In this document: piece by piece, positions 36,589 through 46,958 of the stretch
Layout of the letters: every line of letters starts with the position of its first letter
Numbering within the stretch: the first letter of the stretch is position 1
Assembly (NCBI GenBank): GCA_034190545.1
Contig: JAXIOF010000014.1
Span: forward strand, 1-64,000
Length of the DNA: 64,000 nucleotides
Source of the DNA: Candidatus Afararchaeum irisae
Lineage (GTDB): Archaea; Halobacteriota; Halobacteria; Halobacteriales; Afararchaeaceae
Direction: 5' to 3'
Program-made: the position numbers and the translations under genes
Notes under the pieces: generated by a model
The model's input: only the letters and a program-made list of their open reading frames with translations
Database searches by the model: none
What the model was told of the DNA's origin: nothing

Positions 36589-38159
36589 TGCTGACGCTGA
36601 CACCAATCATCTTCGACAGCCACGTCGCCATACTCCCTATGCTCTCGGCTCTGGTAGCCGGAGTCGGATCTCTGATTCTGAGACGCCGTCCGTCGGCACA
36701 GAAGGCTGTGGCTCTACTCGGAGGAGTCGCTGTCTTCGTCTCGTCTCTCGTCGTAGCCGACGCCGCGAGGAGCCGCACACTCGTCTACCGTCTCGGCGAC
36801 TGGAAGCCACCCTTCGGAATAGTGCTTGAGATCGACGCCCTCTCGGGATTCATGATGGCGTTCTCATCCTTCGTGATGCTCGTCGCACTCATCTACTCAC
36901 TCGACTCCATACCGGCTGAGGGCAGAAGAAGATCCTACTACGCCCTCTGGCATTTCCTCGGACTCGGTATAATGGGAGCCTACTCGACGGGGGACATATT
37001 CAACCTCTTCGTCTGGTTTGAGGTTCTCCTGATGTCGTCTTATATACTCGTCGTCTTCTACTCAAACCCCGACGACACGAGAGCGGGACTTCACTATGTC
37101 ATCATAAATCTCATAGGCTCTGCTGTGATGCTCCTTGCGATAGGAGGCATATACTCGTCTGTCGGCACACTCAACATGGCACATATCGCACAGCGTCTCT
37201 CGACCGGAACACACACGCCAGCCGTCTATGGACTTAGCGGCATACTTCTCACTGTCTTTCTCCTCAAGGCGGGCGCAGTACCTCTCCATTTCTGGGTTCC
37301 GGAAGTCTATCCCGCGTCACCGTCTCCCGTTGCGGCTGTACTCGCAGGTGTCGTCAAGAAGGTGGGAGTCTACGCCGTGATACGTCTCTATGTCACGGTC
37401 TTCGCACCCCTCAACGACTTCTTCTTCCCAGTAATCCTAGTAGTCAGCCTCGCGTCTGTAGTATACGGAGGATGGGCAGCACTTTCACGTGACAGTCTTC
37501 TCGACGTTCTCTCCTACTCGTCAGTAGCACAGGTCGGCTTTATCTTCCTCGGAGTAAGCGTGGGGCTCTCCGACGCTCCCGCAGACCTCCGCGTTCTGGG
37601 TGTCACCGCAGCACTCGTCTACTCGCTCAACCACTCACTCATAAAGTCGCTCCTCTTTCTCGTCGCAGGCTATATATCTGACGAGACGGGTACGACGAAC
37701 TTCGCCGAACTCGGCGGTATCTTCGAGACGAACCGTGTCCTGTCTTATTCGTTCCTCGTCGGTGGGTTAGCACTAATAGGAATACCGCCCCTCAGCGGAT
37801 TCTTCGGAAAGCTTCTCGTGCTCGACTCAGGAGTGAGTCTTACCCAATACACCGACGTAGTCCCCGTATACGTACCCGTTTCTGTCGTCGGAGGCGCACT
37901 CGTGGGCTCGATCCTCACGGTTCTCTACATATCGAGGACATGGTCGTCGGCGTTCTGGGGAGAAAAAGGAGACTCGGTCGGGACGCTCGGGAAGCCGTCA
38001 CTCAGAATTATACTGCCCGTCGTGGTTCTCGCACTCTCCGTACTCATCGCTGGCATCGTGTTCGATCCCGTACTTAGCTACGCACAGAATGCCGCACATG
38101 CCGCCGTCGACAGTCAGACGTATATAGATGCAGCCCTAAACGGAGGTGTAAGTAAATAG
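36585..38159 (+). CDS. mrpD: Mrp antiporter subunit D
   Basis: 524 residues, about 14 membrane helices, NuoN/NuoM-like. Ion-path residues: Glu in FVWFEVLLMSSYILVVFY and Lys in LKAGAVPLHFWVPEVYPASP and VVKKVGVYAVIRL. Abuts mrpE. Confidence 0.94.
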   Translation: MMLTLTPIIFDSHVAILPMLSALVAGVGSLILRRRPSAQKAVALLGGVAVFVSSLVVADAARSRTLVYRLGDWKPPFGIVLEIDALSGFMMAFSSFVMLVALIYSLDSIPAEGRRRSYYALWHFLGLGIMGAYSTGDIFNLFVWFEVLLMSSYILVVFYSNPDDTRAGLHYVIINLIGSAVMLLAIGGIYSSVGTLNMAHIAQRLSTGTHTPAVYGLSGILLTVFLLKAGAVPLHFWVPEVYPASPSPVAAVLAGVVKKVGVYAVIRLYVTVFAPLNDFFFPVILVVSLASVVYGGWAALSRDSLLDVLSYSSVAQVGFIFLGVSVGLSDAPADLRVLGVTAALVYSLNHSLIKSLLFLVAGYISDETGTTNFAELGGIFETNRVLSYSFLVGGLALIGIPPLSGFFGKLLVLDSGVSLTQYTDVVPVYVPVSVVGGALVGSILTVLYISRTWSSAFWGEKGDSVGTLGKPSLRIILPVVVLALSVLIAGIVFDPVLSYAQNAAHAAVDSQTYIDAALNGGVSK

Positions 38160-38669
38160 ATGAGAAACTGGCTCGTCTCAGCCGGGGTTCTCGGCGTGGT
38201 CTGGATAATTCTGCACTCGGCTTTTGGTCTCGGAGGCGTCCTATCGGGCGTAGTCCTCGGGACAGCCGCTATACTCCCGTTCAGGAGGATGTATCCCGGC
38301 GAGACGAGTCTCGTCTCGGTCGCAAAGGGGATTCCGCCGCTCGCCGTCTACATCGCCATATTCACGAAGGACGTACTCGTCTCGAACGTAGATGTCGCGT
38401 GGCGTGTCCTCTCGCCGTCGATGCCGATAAACCCGACGGTGATAGAGCTTCCGTTACGTGTCGAGTCCGACGCCGCCGTAGCTATGATAGCCAACTCGAT
38501 AACCCTCACTCCGGGTACGCTCACGATGGACTACGACGAGGAGAGCCACTCACTCTACGTACACACCATGACAGGCGAGGACATAACCGGTCCCGTGAGA
38601 GTCTGGGAGAAGTACGCCATGAGAGTATTCGATAGGAACTCTGAGGATAGACAGGACTCGGAGGTGTGA
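38160..38669 (+). CDS. mrpE: Mrp antiporter subunit E
   Basis: 169 residues: two or three N-terminal helices and the cytosolic domain with NSITLTPGTLTMDYDEES and LYVHTMTGED, the family core. Confidence 0.93.
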   Translation: MRNWLVSAGVLGVVWIILHSAFGLGGVLSGVVLGTAAILPFRRMYPGETSLVSVAKGIPPLAVYIAIFTKDVLVSNVDVAWRVLSPSMPINPTVIELPLRVESDAAVAMIANSITLTPGTLTMDYDEESHSLYVHTMTGEDITGPVRVWEKYAMRVFDRNSEDRQDSEV

Positions 38670-38673
38670 TAAG

Positions 38674-38958
38674 ATGGATCTGATGAGTCTCGACGCAGTG
38701 GTTCTCTCCACGGGTCTCGTAGTGACCCTACTCACTGTCGGTGTCGGGTACAGGGTCATAAGAGGACCTACTGTACCTGACAGAGTGGTCGCGCTTGATG
38801 TCATAAGTACCCATTTTGTCGCACTCGTCGCACTCTTCTCACTCTACACGCGGAGTGGCTTCTACATAAACGCCGCAGTCGTGATAGCAGTCATAGGGTT
38901 CGTCTCGACAGTAGCGTCCGCGAAGTACCTCATAGACGACAGGATGTTATCCGACTAA
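38674..38958 (+). CDS. mrpF: Mrp antiporter subunit F
   Basis: 94 residues, three helices, with RVIRGPTVPDRVVALDVIS, the subunit-F signature. Confidence 0.93.
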   Translation: MDLMSLDAVVLSTGLVVTLLTVGVGYRVIRGPTVPDRVVALDVISTHFVALVALFSLYTRSGFYINAAVVIAVIGFVSTVASAKYLIDDRMLSD

Positions 38959-38959
38959 T

Positions 38960-39334
38960 ATGATGAAGATGATACCCATACCCATATCAGCCTCACCAGC
39001 CGCCACGACTCAGTCGCTCTTAGTAACAGTACTCACCTCAGTACTCGTTTTATTCGGTCTCTTCTTCCTCGTGACGGGAACAGTCGGACTTCTACGTATG
39101 CCCGACGTATATAACAGAATGCATGCCACTACGAAGTCGACGACACTCGGTGCTTCGTCATTACTTCTCGCCAACTTCGTCTACTTTGGTTCAAGTTCTA
39201 ACGGACTCCGAGCTCTTCTCGGCGTAGTCTTTCTCTTTCTCACGGCTCCCACAGGAGCACATATGATATCCAGAAGTGCACAGAGGATGGGTGTCGACTT
39301 CTACGGAGACGCTGACTGGCCTGAAGATGAGTAA
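38960..39334 (+). CDS. mrpG: Mrp antiporter subunit G
   Basis: 124 residues, three helices, with GTVGLLRMPDVYNRMHATTK and LTAPTGAHMISRSA, typical of subunit G. Last gene of the operon; it faces hemD end to end with 20 bp between. Confidence 0.93.
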   Translation: MMKMIPIPISASPAATTQSLLVTVLTSVLVLFGLFFLVTGTVGLLRMPDVYNRMHATTKSTTLGASSLLLANFVYFGSSSNGLRALLGVVFLFLTAPTGAHMISRSAQRMGVDFYGDADWPEDE

Positions 39335-39354
39335 GAAGACGAAAGCAGTTAGTG

Positions 39355-40194
39355 TTAGTTATTCACCGTCAAGTCAAGACCCGAGGCTAGACTCTCGAAT
39401 GTCTCCTCTTCAGGGACATAGTCGACGTCTATGCCGACTGACTCCGCAGTCTCACGTGTCGGCTCCCCTATCGCACCGACGAAGACGCCGTCGTTGTCGT
39501 TGTCGTTGTCGTTACCGTTGAGCTTTTCGATGAACTCCTCTTTCTCACCCACAGAGTCCGCGGCTTCTAAGAGATGTTCGACCGTCAGAGAGGACGTGAA
39601 GAGGACTGCGTCGACCTCGCCTTCTAAGACGCCTTCGACAGTCTCGTCTCCGCCTCCCTCGGGTCTCACTAACTCGTAGAGTACCGTCTCGTGGACGAAA
39701 GCACCTTTGTCGTTGAGTCCGTCGATGAGTTTCTGAGAGCCGTGGTCACTCCTCGCGACCTCGACCTTCTTCTCCTCGACTTCGTCGCCGAGGCACTCGA
39801 CGAGTCCCGTGCTCGTGTACTCGTCGGGGACTACCGAGACTTCGACTCCTCTTTCTTCGAGGGCGTCACGTGTCTTGGGACCTATCGCACAGACGTGTGT
39901 AGACTCCAGATCCTCGGGATCGAGAGACGACAACGACAGAGCGAGGTCGACGCCCGTGACGCTCGTAAGGATCGTGTATTCTGCCGAGGTAAAAGGAGTC
40001 TCCGACGTCGCTCGGGGTTCGAGGAGAGGGTCGCTCAAGACCTCGTGTCCCATGCCTTCGAGGAGTTCGACGCTCTCGTCCTCACGTCTACCCGACGGAC
40101 GGAATATAGCTACTCTCAGCCTGTCTGCCTCGGTATCCGTGTCAGTCTCAGCCTCAGTCTCAGCCTCAGTATCAGTATCTGTCTTAGTCGTCAT
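39355..40194 (-). CDS. hemD: Uroporphyrinogen-III synthase
   Basis: About 279 residues from the ATG at 40194, one base after the SUMT stop (an ATG at 40212 would overlap it). HemD closes hydroxymethylbilane to uroporphyrinogen III. The sequence is diverged, as usual: RVAIFRPSGRRE at the start, CAIGPKTRDALEERG, DAVLFTSSLTVEHLLE and GAIGEPTRETAESVG mark the two lobes. It has a Thr-Asp/Glu-Ala repeat at the N-terminus and an Asn-Asp repeat (TCGTTG units, about 39490-39515) inside. Confidence 0.88.
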   Translation of the reverse strand: MTTKTDTDTEAETEAETDTDTEADRLRVAIFRPSGRREDESVELLEGMGHEVLSDPLLEPRATSETPFTSAEYTILTSVTGVDLALSLSSLDPEDLESTHVCAIGPKTRDALEERGVEVSVVPDEYTSTGLVECLGDEVEEKKVEVARSDHGSQKLIDGLNDKGAFVHETVLYELVRPEGGGDETVEGVLEGEVDAVLFTSSLTVEHLLEAADSVGEKEEFIEKLNGNDNDNDNDGVFVGAIGEPTRETAESVGIDVDYVPEEETFESLASGLDLTVNN

Positions 40195-40195
40195 C

Positions 40196-41155
40196 TTAGA
40201 GTATGAGGTCATCTATCTCGTCGCGCACCTTAACTACGTCGCCTATAACCGTTATAGCCGGCGACTCTATCCCCTCGTCCCTCGTCCTCTCGACTATGTT
40301 TTCGAGGCTCCCTGTCACGTACTTCTCGCCGTCACGTGTCGCTTTCTCGACCATCGCGGCTGGCGTACTCGCGTCGACCCCGTGTTGCGTGAGTGCTTCG
40401 ACGTTGTCGGGGAGACGTCTGACCCCCATCAGGATTACGAGTGTTCCTCCTGCTTCTATGTTACGTGCGAGGGCTTCCCAGTCGATTGCACTCTCCTCCT
40501 TAGTGGGGTCTTCGTGTCCCGTAATTACGGTAAAGCTCGAAGAGTGGTTTCTGTGTGTCAGAGGTATTCCTGAGACCCCAGAGGCGGCGACGACGCTCGT
40601 GACTCCCGGAACTATCTCGAACTCGACGTCCTCGGAGGCGAGATGTTCCGCCTCCTCTCCGCCTCTCCCGAATACATCGGGGTCTCCGCCCTTGAGACGC
40701 ACTACAGTCTTCCCCTCGCGCGCCTCGTCGACCATCAGCGAGTTGATCTCGTCCTGTGGAGTCGTCTTTCCGTCGGGTCTCTTTCCGACGTTTACGACAT
40801 CGGTCGAGTCGGGTATCAGGTCGAGAACACCGTCGTCGACTAGAGAGTCGTGGAGAACCGAGTCCGCCTCTTCGAGGAGACGTCCCGCCTTAAGTGTCAG
40901 AAGCTCGGGATCTCCGGGTCCTGCGCCGACTAAGTAGACAGTTCCGTTCTCGGACTCCGTTCTTTCTGCCTCCGTACTCTCCGCGCCTCCGTTCTTCCTC
41001 GCCTTCACATCTACGTCCCCGAGACCGCCGGAGTCATCGTGGTTACCCTTACTTCGTGCCTCGGTGTCTCGTTCTCCCTCGGCGTCGTGGTCGTACTCGA
41101 CACGTGCTCCGTCTCCCACGACGGTCTCGTTTCTCGTCTCGTCCATCAACTCCAC
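40196..41155 (-). CDS. cobA: Uroporphyrinogen-III C-methyltransferase (SUMT)
   Basis: 319 residues. The catalytic domain starts near residue 72 (VYLVGAGPGDPELLTLKAGR) and includes VRLKGGDPDVFGRGGEEAEH and GVTSVVAASGVSGIPLTHR. It makes precorrin-2, the entry to sirohaem and cobalamin and, in most archaea, haem. About 70 residues of acidic, low-complexity sequence precede the domain; whether they are translated is uncertain, though no start closer to the domain is obvious. Confidence 0.92.
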   Translation of the reverse strand: MELMDETRNETVVGDGARVEYDHDAEGERDTEARSKGNHDDSGGLGDVDVKARKNGGAESTEAERTESENGTVYLVGAGPGDPELLTLKAGRLLEEADSVLHDSLVDDGVLDLIPDSTDVVNVGKRPDGKTTPQDEINSLMVDEAREGKTVVRLKGGDPDVFGRGGEEAEHLASEDVEFEIVPGVTSVVAASGVSGIPLTHRNHSSSFTVITGHEDPTKEESAIDWEALARNIEAGGTLVILMGVRRLPDNVEALTQHGVDASTPAAMVEKATRDGEKYVTGSLENIVERTRDEGIESPAITVIGDVVKVRDEIDDLIL

Positions 41156-41179
41156 AAATAGATTTGTATTACTTCAAGT

Positions 41180-42094
41180 TTACTTGTTTTCGTCCCGGGT
41201 TGCCTCCTCGACGAGCTCTACCGCGCCCCTGTCGACCATCTCGTCGGCGACCTCCTGCGCGCCCTCGTAGTACGACTCGACGGGTATCTTGTCCTCGACC
41301 CTGACCTCTTCCTCTCCGTCGAGCGACAGTACCTCGGCGGTAATCTCTATGTGTTCGCCCTTTATACGCGCGTAGACACCCATAGGAGCCACACATCCCG
41401 CGCCTATCTCGGCGAGGACGACCCTCTCGGCTGTCGTCTCAACACGTGTCTTCGGATGGTCTATCCCGCGTATCTCCTCGAACTCGTCTGTCTCGTCGCG
41501 CGCTGTGACAGCGATCACGCCCTGGTTCGCGCTCGGCACGAACTCCGAGAGGCTGAGTTTCACGCTCGGGATATCGATGTCCATACGTTCGAGCCCCGCG
41601 CCCGAGAGGACGACTGCGTCGTAGTCTCCCCTTCTGAGCTTGTCTATACGTGTGTCGACGTTTCCCCTCAGACCCTGTACGTTGAGGTCGTCCCTGTACC
41701 TCTTTATCTGTGCGCGTCTCCTCTGGCTCGAAGTCCCTATCACAGCACCGTGTCCGAGGTCGTCTATCTCCTTTCCGTCTGTCGAGACGAGAACGTCGTT
41801 CGGGGTGTCGCGTTTGAGGACTGCGGCGACCTCTACGCCCTCGGGGCGTTCGACGGGCATATCCTTCATCGAGTGTACCGCGGCGTCGAAGTCGCCGTCG
41901 GAGACACGTGCGTCTATCTCCCTCACGAAGACCCCCTGTCCGCCTATCTCGGCGACCTTCGAGTCGAACCTGTCCTGGCTCCTGTCTCCCGACGTCTCTA
42001 CGACCTCGTACTCCGACTCTGACCTGAGAAACGACTGAACCTTACGTGTCTGGTATAGAGCGAGGTCGCTTCCACGTGTTCCTATCCTTATCAT
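41180..42094 (-). CDS. hemC: Porphobilinogen deaminase (hydroxymethylbilane synthase)
   Basis: 304 residues from [18 protein letters not shown] at 42094; the ATG overlaps the hemL stop (ATGA). Conserved [12 protein letters not shown] and the dipyrromethane-cofactor Cys in [14 protein letters not shown] are present. An open extension upstream to 42232 lies inside hemL and is not part of the gene. Confidence 0.95.
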   Translation of the reverse strand: MIRIGTRGSDLALYQTRKVQSFLRSESEYEVVETSGDRSQDRFDSKVAEIGGQGVFVREIDARVSDGDFDAAVHSMKDMPVERPEGVEVAAVLKRDTPNDVLVSTDGKEIDDLGHGAVIGTSSQRRRAQIKRYRDDLNVQGLRGNVDTRIDKLRRGDYDAVVLSGAGLERMDIDIPSVKLSLSEFVPSANQGVIAVTARDETDEFEEIRGIDHPKTRVETTAERVVLAEIGAGCVAPMGVYARIKGEHIEITAEVLSLDGEEEVRVEDKIPVESYYEGAQEVADEMVDRGAVELVEEATRDENK

Positions 42095-43371
42095 AAGGCT
42101 TCCTTGTACGCCTCTAGAGTCTCCTCGATCTCCTCCTCGGTGTGTGCGTAGGAGACGAACTGGCTCTCGTACTGTGACGGCGGCAGGAAGACACCCTCGT
42201 CGACCATCTCGTCCCAGAATATACGTGACCATCTCTCGGTGTCACACGCGTTGACCTCGTCGTAGTCGGTCGGCTTCTCGCCGTCGTTTCCGAAGAAGAC
42301 CTTGAACATACTTCCGACACCGCCGACCGAGTACTCGGGTCTCTCGTCTTCGACTATGTCTTCGAGCCCCGAACGCATCTTCTCACCCAGGCGGTTGACG
42401 TAGTCGTGGACGTTCTCGCGCTCGGCGTACCTCAGTGCGGAGTATCCCGCCGCCATCGTCACGGGGTTTCCGCTGAAGGTACCCGCCTGGTAGACGTCTC
42501 CCGAAGGAGCGACGTTCTCCATTATCTCTGACTTGCCACCGAAGATACCTACCGGGAAGCCCGCTCCCGTGACTTTTCCGAGTGTCGTCATGTCGGGTGT
42601 GACGCCGTACTTCTCCTGCGCGCCTCCGGTTCTGAGACGGAAGCCCGTGATGACCTCGTCGAATATCAGAACGACGTCGTGCTCCTCTGTGATCTTCCTG
42701 ACCTCTTCGAGGTAGCCGTCGTCGGGCGTAATTATCCCCGAGTTACCCATTATGGGCTCCATTATGACCGCGGCGAGGTCGTCGGAGTGTTCCTCGACGG
42801 CTTTCGTCATAGCCTCTATGTCGTTGTACGGAACCTGTAGGGTGTGCTGTGTGAAAGAACGCGGAACCCCGGCGGAGTCGGGCTTTCCGAGTGTCGAGGG
42901 TCCGCTTCCCGCCTTTACTAGCGCGCCCTCGTGGGCTCCGTGGAAACCGCCCTCGACCTTGATGAACTTGTTCTTACCCGTGTAACCCCTCGCGGCACGT
43001 ATCGCCGACATAGTCGCCTCAGTACCCGTGTTGACGAACCGTAACATCTCTACTGAGGGTACCCTCTCGGCTATGAACTCGGCGAACTCGACTTCGAGAC
43101 GTGTCGGAGCACCGTAGAGGTTGCCGTTAGCTATCTGACTCTGGACGTCTGACTCGACCCTGTCGGGGAGTCCATGACCCAGAAGAAGCGGACCGTACCC
43201 CATGCAGTAGTCGATGTACTCGTTGCCCTCCTCGTCCCAGACGCGTGACCCGTCTCCCTTCTGTACGAAGAATGGGTAGGGTTCGACGTTTCTCACGGGC
43301 GACGAGACTCCTCCGGGCATTACCTGCATCGCTCTGTCGAAGAGATCCTTCGAGTCAGGACGTCGTTTCAT
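42091..43371 (-). CDS. hemL: Glutamate-1-semialdehyde 2,1-aminomutase
   Basis: 426 residues, PLP enzyme making 5-aminolevulinate. The Schiff-base Lys is in [16 protein letters not shown]; other landmarks are [36 protein letters not shown] and [12 protein letters not shown]. First gene of the hemL-hemC-SUMT-hemD operon. Glutamyl-tRNA reductase and ALA dehydratase are not in the window. Confidence 0.96.
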   Translation of the reverse strand: MKRRPDSKDLFDRAMQVMPGGVSSPVRNVEPYPFFVQKGDGSRVWDEEGNEYIDYCMGYGPLLLGHGLPDRVESDVQSQIANGNLYGAPTRLEVEFAEFIAERVPSVEMLRFVNTGTEATMSAIRAARGYTGKNKFIKVEGGFHGAHEGALVKAGSGPSTLGKPDSAGVPRSFTQHTLQVPYNDIEAMTKAVEEHSDDLAAVIMEPIMGNSGIITPDDGYLEEVRKITEEHDVVLIFDEVITGFRLRTGGAQEKYGVTPDMTTLGKVTGAGFPVGIFGGKSEIMENVAPSGDVYQAGTFSGNPVTMAAGYSALRYAERENVHDYVNRLGEKMRSGLEDIVEDERPEYSVGGVGSMFKVFFGNDGEKPTDYDEVNACDTERWSRIFWDEMVDEGVFLPPSQYESQFVSYAHTEEEIEETLEAYKEAL

Positions 43372-43458
43372 GTCTACTAACTAAGACGCAGTTTCGACAT
43401 ATGCGTCTTTCCATACCTCACAGCCCCGTATACTGTGGAATGGGAACGCGTGACAACC

Positions 43459-43466
43459 TTTAAATA
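43459..43466 (+). promoter_or_regulatory. TATA box of hemAT
   Basis: TTTAAATA, 24-31 bp upstream of the hemAT ATG at 43490, indicating a leaderless transcript. Confidence 0.6.
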
Positions 43467-43489
43467 AGACTCGACCCACTCTTTGTTTT

Positions 43490-44941
43490 ATGAGTAAGAC
43501 GAAGGACGGCGAAACGGGCGACGATCTTGCTTCGCAGGTCTCGGGTGAGGAGCTAGCCGACGAGATAGGTCTCGACGACGACGAGATACGCCACAGAAAG
43601 GAGTTCGTCGAGTTCGACGACTCCGACGTCGAGACCCTCCAGGGTATGAGCCGTATATTCGCCGACGTGAGAGACGAAGTCGCCGAGAAGTTCTACGACC
43701 ACACCTCGTCCTTCGACGAGACGCGTGAGGTACTCCACAGGTCGACACGTGAGACCGACCCACTCAAGACAGTACACGGGACATACCTCATACCCCTCGG
43801 ACGCGGCGAGTACGGAAGGGGATACTTCGAGAACCGCGCGAGGATAGGCAAGCTACACGAGATGGTCGACCTCCCCGTCAAGCATTACATAGGCATGTAC
43901 ATGGTCTACAACGACCTCATACTCTCGGAGGTCTTCGACCGTCTCCGTGACGAGGTTGACAACGTTGAGGCGGTTGATGAGGCACTCGACCGCACACTCT
44001 CGTACCTCCGTATAACCAACCTCGACATGCAGGTAGCGATGGACACATACATACAGGCTTACCAGGACGAGATGGAGGACGAACTCGAAAAGAGACGTGA
44101 GGTCTCGGAGAGAATACAGGAGTCTGTGACAGAACTCCGAACCTCGTCGGACGACGTCGCCGAGTCCTCACAGGAGATAACCGACCTCGCACATGAACAG
44201 TCGGAGTCGATGGACGAGGTCTCGTCTGAGGTCTCGAACCTGAGTGCAACTGTCGAGGAGATCGCTTCGAGTGCCGACGAGGTCAACACGAAGAGCCAGA
44301 GGGCTGAGGAACTCGCCGAGGAGGGACGTGAGTCAGCCGAGAGGACACGTGAGGTCATGAGAAACGTCGGTGAGGCGGGCGAGGAGGTCGCTGAGGACGT
44401 TACGTCCCTCAGGAATAGGGTCGAGGACATAGACGAGGTCGTCGATGTCATAAACGACATAGCAGACCAGACTAACCTCCTCGCACTCAACGCGAGCATA
44501 GAGGCGGCGCGAGCGGGAGAGGCGGGCGACGGCTTCGCAGTCGTGGCTGACGAGGTCAAGAGCCTCGCAGAGGAGTCACAGGAACGCGCCGACGAGATCG
44601 GTGACCTCATAGAGGAGATACAGGACGACACAGACGAGACCGTCGAGAGTCTTGAGGAGGCGAACGACCAGATAGATGAGGGCGTCGAGAAGGTCGAGGA
44701 GTCGATGCAGAACCTACAGAGGATAGCCGAGGCTGTACGTGAGACTGCACAGGGGATCGAGGAGGTCGCACAGGCTACCGACGACCAGGCGGCTTCGACC
44801 GAGGAGGTCGCTAGCATGATAGACGACGCCGCCGAGAAAGCCGAGATGGTCTCAGAACGCGTCGACGACATAGCCGCGGCGAACCAGGAACAGACTGCTA
44901 TGGTCGAGGAGATAGACAGAACAGTAGACAGGCTGACGTGA
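43490..44941 (+). CDS. hemAT: HemAT-type haem-based aerotaxis transducer
   Basis: 483 residues, soluble (no membrane helices). Residues 35-190 form a globin-coupled sensor domain; His123 in [13 protein letters not shown] is at the proximal haem-ligand position of HemAT. A coiled coil and the methyl-accepting signalling hairpin ([20 protein letters not shown]) follow. It senses oxygen through haem and signals to CheA. It lies inside the haem biosynthesis region, divergent from hemL. Confidence 0.93.
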   Translation: MSKTKDGETGDDLASQVSGEELADEIGLDDDEIRHRKEFVEFDDSDVETLQGMSRIFADVRDEVAEKFYDHTSSFDETREVLHRSTRETDPLKTVHGTYLIPLGRGEYGRGYFENRARIGKLHEMVDLPVKHYIGMYMVYNDLILSEVFDRLRDEVDNVEAVDEALDRTLSYLRITNLDMQVAMDTYIQAYQDEMEDELEKRREVSERIQESVTELRTSSDDVAESSQEITDLAHEQSESMDEVSSEVSNLSATVEEIASSADEVNTKSQRAEELAEEGRESAERTREVMRNVGEAGEEVAEDVTSLRNRVEDIDEVVDVINDIADQTNLLALNASIEAARAGEAGDGFAVVADEVKSLAEESQERADEIGDLIEEIQDDTDETVESLEEANDQIDEGVEKVEESMQNLQRIAEAVRETAQGIEEVAQATDDQAASTEEVASMIDDAAEKAEMVSERVDDIAAANQEQTAMVEEIDRTVDRLT

Positions 44942-44962
44942 CGTAACGTAGCTAACTACTAA

Positions 44963-45553
44963 CTACAGTCTCTTGAACTCCTCTTCGAATCCGCCTTCGT
45001 CTTCCTCTACGAATCCCTCACGTAACTCGTCGAGGTCTCCAAGAAGCTCGTTGACACGGTCTTCGAGATCCGAGAACTCATCGCTCTGTTCGAGCTCTTC
45101 CTGTGACTTCTCCTCCTCTAAGACAGTCTTCTTGTTGACTAAGCTGAGGTACTCGTTTACCTTGTCGTCGTACTCGTCCCTGTCGAGACAGTTCTCGACT
45201 GCTTCGTAGAGGTCGTCCCTGTCGACGGGCTTCGTGAGGTAGTCGTCGAAGCCCATCTCTATTATGTCGAAGTCGGGACTTATAGCCGTCAGCATCACTA
45301 TGTGAGGAGAGAGCGAGTCGTCGTCCTGTATACGTTCGAGAACCTCGTCGCCACTCAGGTCGGGCATACGGCGGTCGAGGAAGACGACGTTTACGGTGTC
45401 GTCCACTTTTTCAAGGGCTTCTTCCCCCCCATACGCCTTGACTACGTCGTATCTCTGAGAAAGAAGAGCTTCAAAGAGGTCTGCTACGTCTTTCTCGTCG
45501 TCGACTACCATCACCTTTGCGGGGGTTCCATCTCCCTGATTTTCATCATCCAT
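44963..45553 (-). CDS. Response regulator with HalX domain
   Basis: 196 residues. Receiver domain with Asp18-Asp19, phospho-acceptor Asp60 (VVFLDRRMPDLSG), Thr in MLTAISP and Lys in DYLTKPVDR, followed by the helical HalX domain found in haloarchaeal regulators and no DNA-binding domain. The partner kinase is unknown. It converges on hemAT (21 bp between ends). Confidence 0.92.
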   Translation of the reverse strand: MDDENQGDGTPAKVMVVDDEKDVADLFEALLSQRYDVVKAYGGEEALEKVDDTVNVVFLDRRMPDLSGDEVLERIQDDDSLSPHIVMLTAISPDFDIIEMGFDDYLTKPVDRDDLYEAVENCLDRDEYDDKVNEYLSLVNKKTVLEEEKSQEELEQSDEFSDLEDRVNELLGDLDELREGFVEEDEGGFEEEFKRL

Positions 45554-45639
45554 GTATAGTTCCCTCTGTCTCTTGACCAGATGAGCTTAACACGAATATA
45601 TCAGTCCTTGCGTATATAACTTTTCTTGGTTTTGTCGTC

Positions 45640-46953
45640 TCAGCCGTCGTGACTGACCTCTCGCGCGATCTCGTCGGCGGTCTGACGTGCCTCGCGCAGA
45701 CGTGTCGGAACACCGACACCTGAGATGTAGTTCGAACACAGACGTATACCCTCGGGGGTCTCCAGACCGTCGAGAGCCTCCCACGACGTGTCGTAAGACG
45801 GCATCCCGTCGACCCACCGACTTACGTTTATAAGCTCGGCGTCACAGCCGGTTATCTCCTCGAACTCCTGCGTAGTTATCTCCTCTAGCTCCGAGTTGTC
45901 GGCTGTCACGGCTTCGGGGTTCCATACGCCGCCCACAAATGCGGTGTAGATACCGTCTCTGTTGTCGGCGTCGAATATGCTGTCGTTGAATGTGACACCC
46001 AGAGTAGTGTACTCCTCGTCCTTCCTTATCTGGTATCCGAAGCCCTCGACGTCACATTCCGGCGACCTGAGATGTATAAGTCCCACCGAGTTGTAGTTCA
46101 GACTTCGGAGTGACTCCGACGTCTCGGCGTCTATGTCCTCAAGCAGGTCGGCGGCGACGTAAGCCGGAGTGGTTACGACGATCCTCTCCGTCTCCACCTC
46201 TCCGTCTTCGGTCTCGACTACGTAGCCTTCTTCCTCCTTCTCGTCTATACCGACAACCCCCCTACCCAGCTCTACCGCGTCGGAGTTCTCGTCGTAGATG
46301 GCGTCGGTGAATGTCTGCATGCCGTCCTCGAAGGAGACTGCGGGCGTTCTCGCGTCACCCGAGAGACCCCTTCTCAACATCGGCTTGAGTAGGCTACCCT
46401 CTTTTTCCTCCATACGTCTCAGGCGCGAGAGCGAGTGTCTCACGTACATCTCGTCGGGGTCGGAGCCGTAGAGACCGCCGAAGAGAGGCTCGATCACGTT
46501 CTCGTATGCCTCGCCGCCGAACTTCCTCGTGAACATATCCCCAGCGGTCTCGTCGGGCTTCGCGCCGTCGGTGAGAGGCTCGACGAGTAGCCTGAGCTTT
46601 CCTCCGAGAGACAGAACGTCGGTTCTGAGGAACTCCGAAGCCGAGAAAGGCACGAGACGTAGCTCAGAGTTGAAGTAGACGTACATAGGTACCTCCATCC
46701 TCGCCTCGATGACCTCGTCGTCTATTCCGAGAGACTCGACGAGTTTCTCGACGTCGTCTGTGTAGCGCATCCTCTGAGGACCGTTCTCGACGAGTCTGGC
46801 GTCGACAGTCTCGGAGTCTATGACTCCACCCGGCTCCGGCTCCGACTCGAATGTCACGACGTCTATACCCTTACTCCGTAGGAAATGCGTGAGACACAGA
46901 CCCGAGACTCCCGCCCCCACGACGACGACGTCGGCTGGGTCGTCCGACGACAT
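45640..46953 (-). CDS. hemY: Protoporphyrinogen/coproporphyrinogen oxidase-like flavoprotein
   Basis: 437 residues. FAD-binding VVVGAGVSGLCLTHFLRSKG, MFTRKFGGEAYENVIEPLFGG, SFEDGMQTF and the C-terminal ISGVGVPTRLREARQTADEI fit the HemY family of oxygen-dependent (proto/copro)porphyrinogen oxidases. It is 5 bp downstream of the ferrochelatase gene, so the pair forms an operon. Which porphyrinogen it oxidises cannot be read from sequence. Confidence 0.88.
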   Translation of the reverse strand: MSSDDPADVVVVGAGVSGLCLTHFLRSKGIDVVTFESEPEPGGVIDSETVDARLVENGPQRMRYTDDVEKLVESLGIDDEVIEARMEVPMYVYFNSELRLVPFSASEFLRTDVLSLGGKLRLLVEPLTDGAKPDETAGDMFTRKFGGEAYENVIEPLFGGLYGSDPDEMYVRHSLSRLRRMEEKEGSLLKPMLRRGLSGDARTPAVSFEDGMQTFTDAIYDENSDAVELGRGVVGIDEKEEEGYVVETEDGEVETERIVVTTPAYVAADLLEDIDAETSESLRSLNYNSVGLIHLRSPECDVEGFGYQIRKDEEYTTLGVTFNDSIFDADNRDGIYTAFVGGVWNPEAVTADNSELEEITTQEFEEITGCDAELINVSRWVDGMPSYDTSWEALDGLETPEGIRLCSNYISGVGVPTRLREARQTADEIAREVSHDG

Positions 46954-46958
46954 CGGTT

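Noticed and set aside
42094-42232. N-terminal extension of hemC
   Set aside because: It lies inside the hemL coding end; the conserved MIRIGTRGS start at 42094 matches the family and overlaps the hemL stop by 4 bp.
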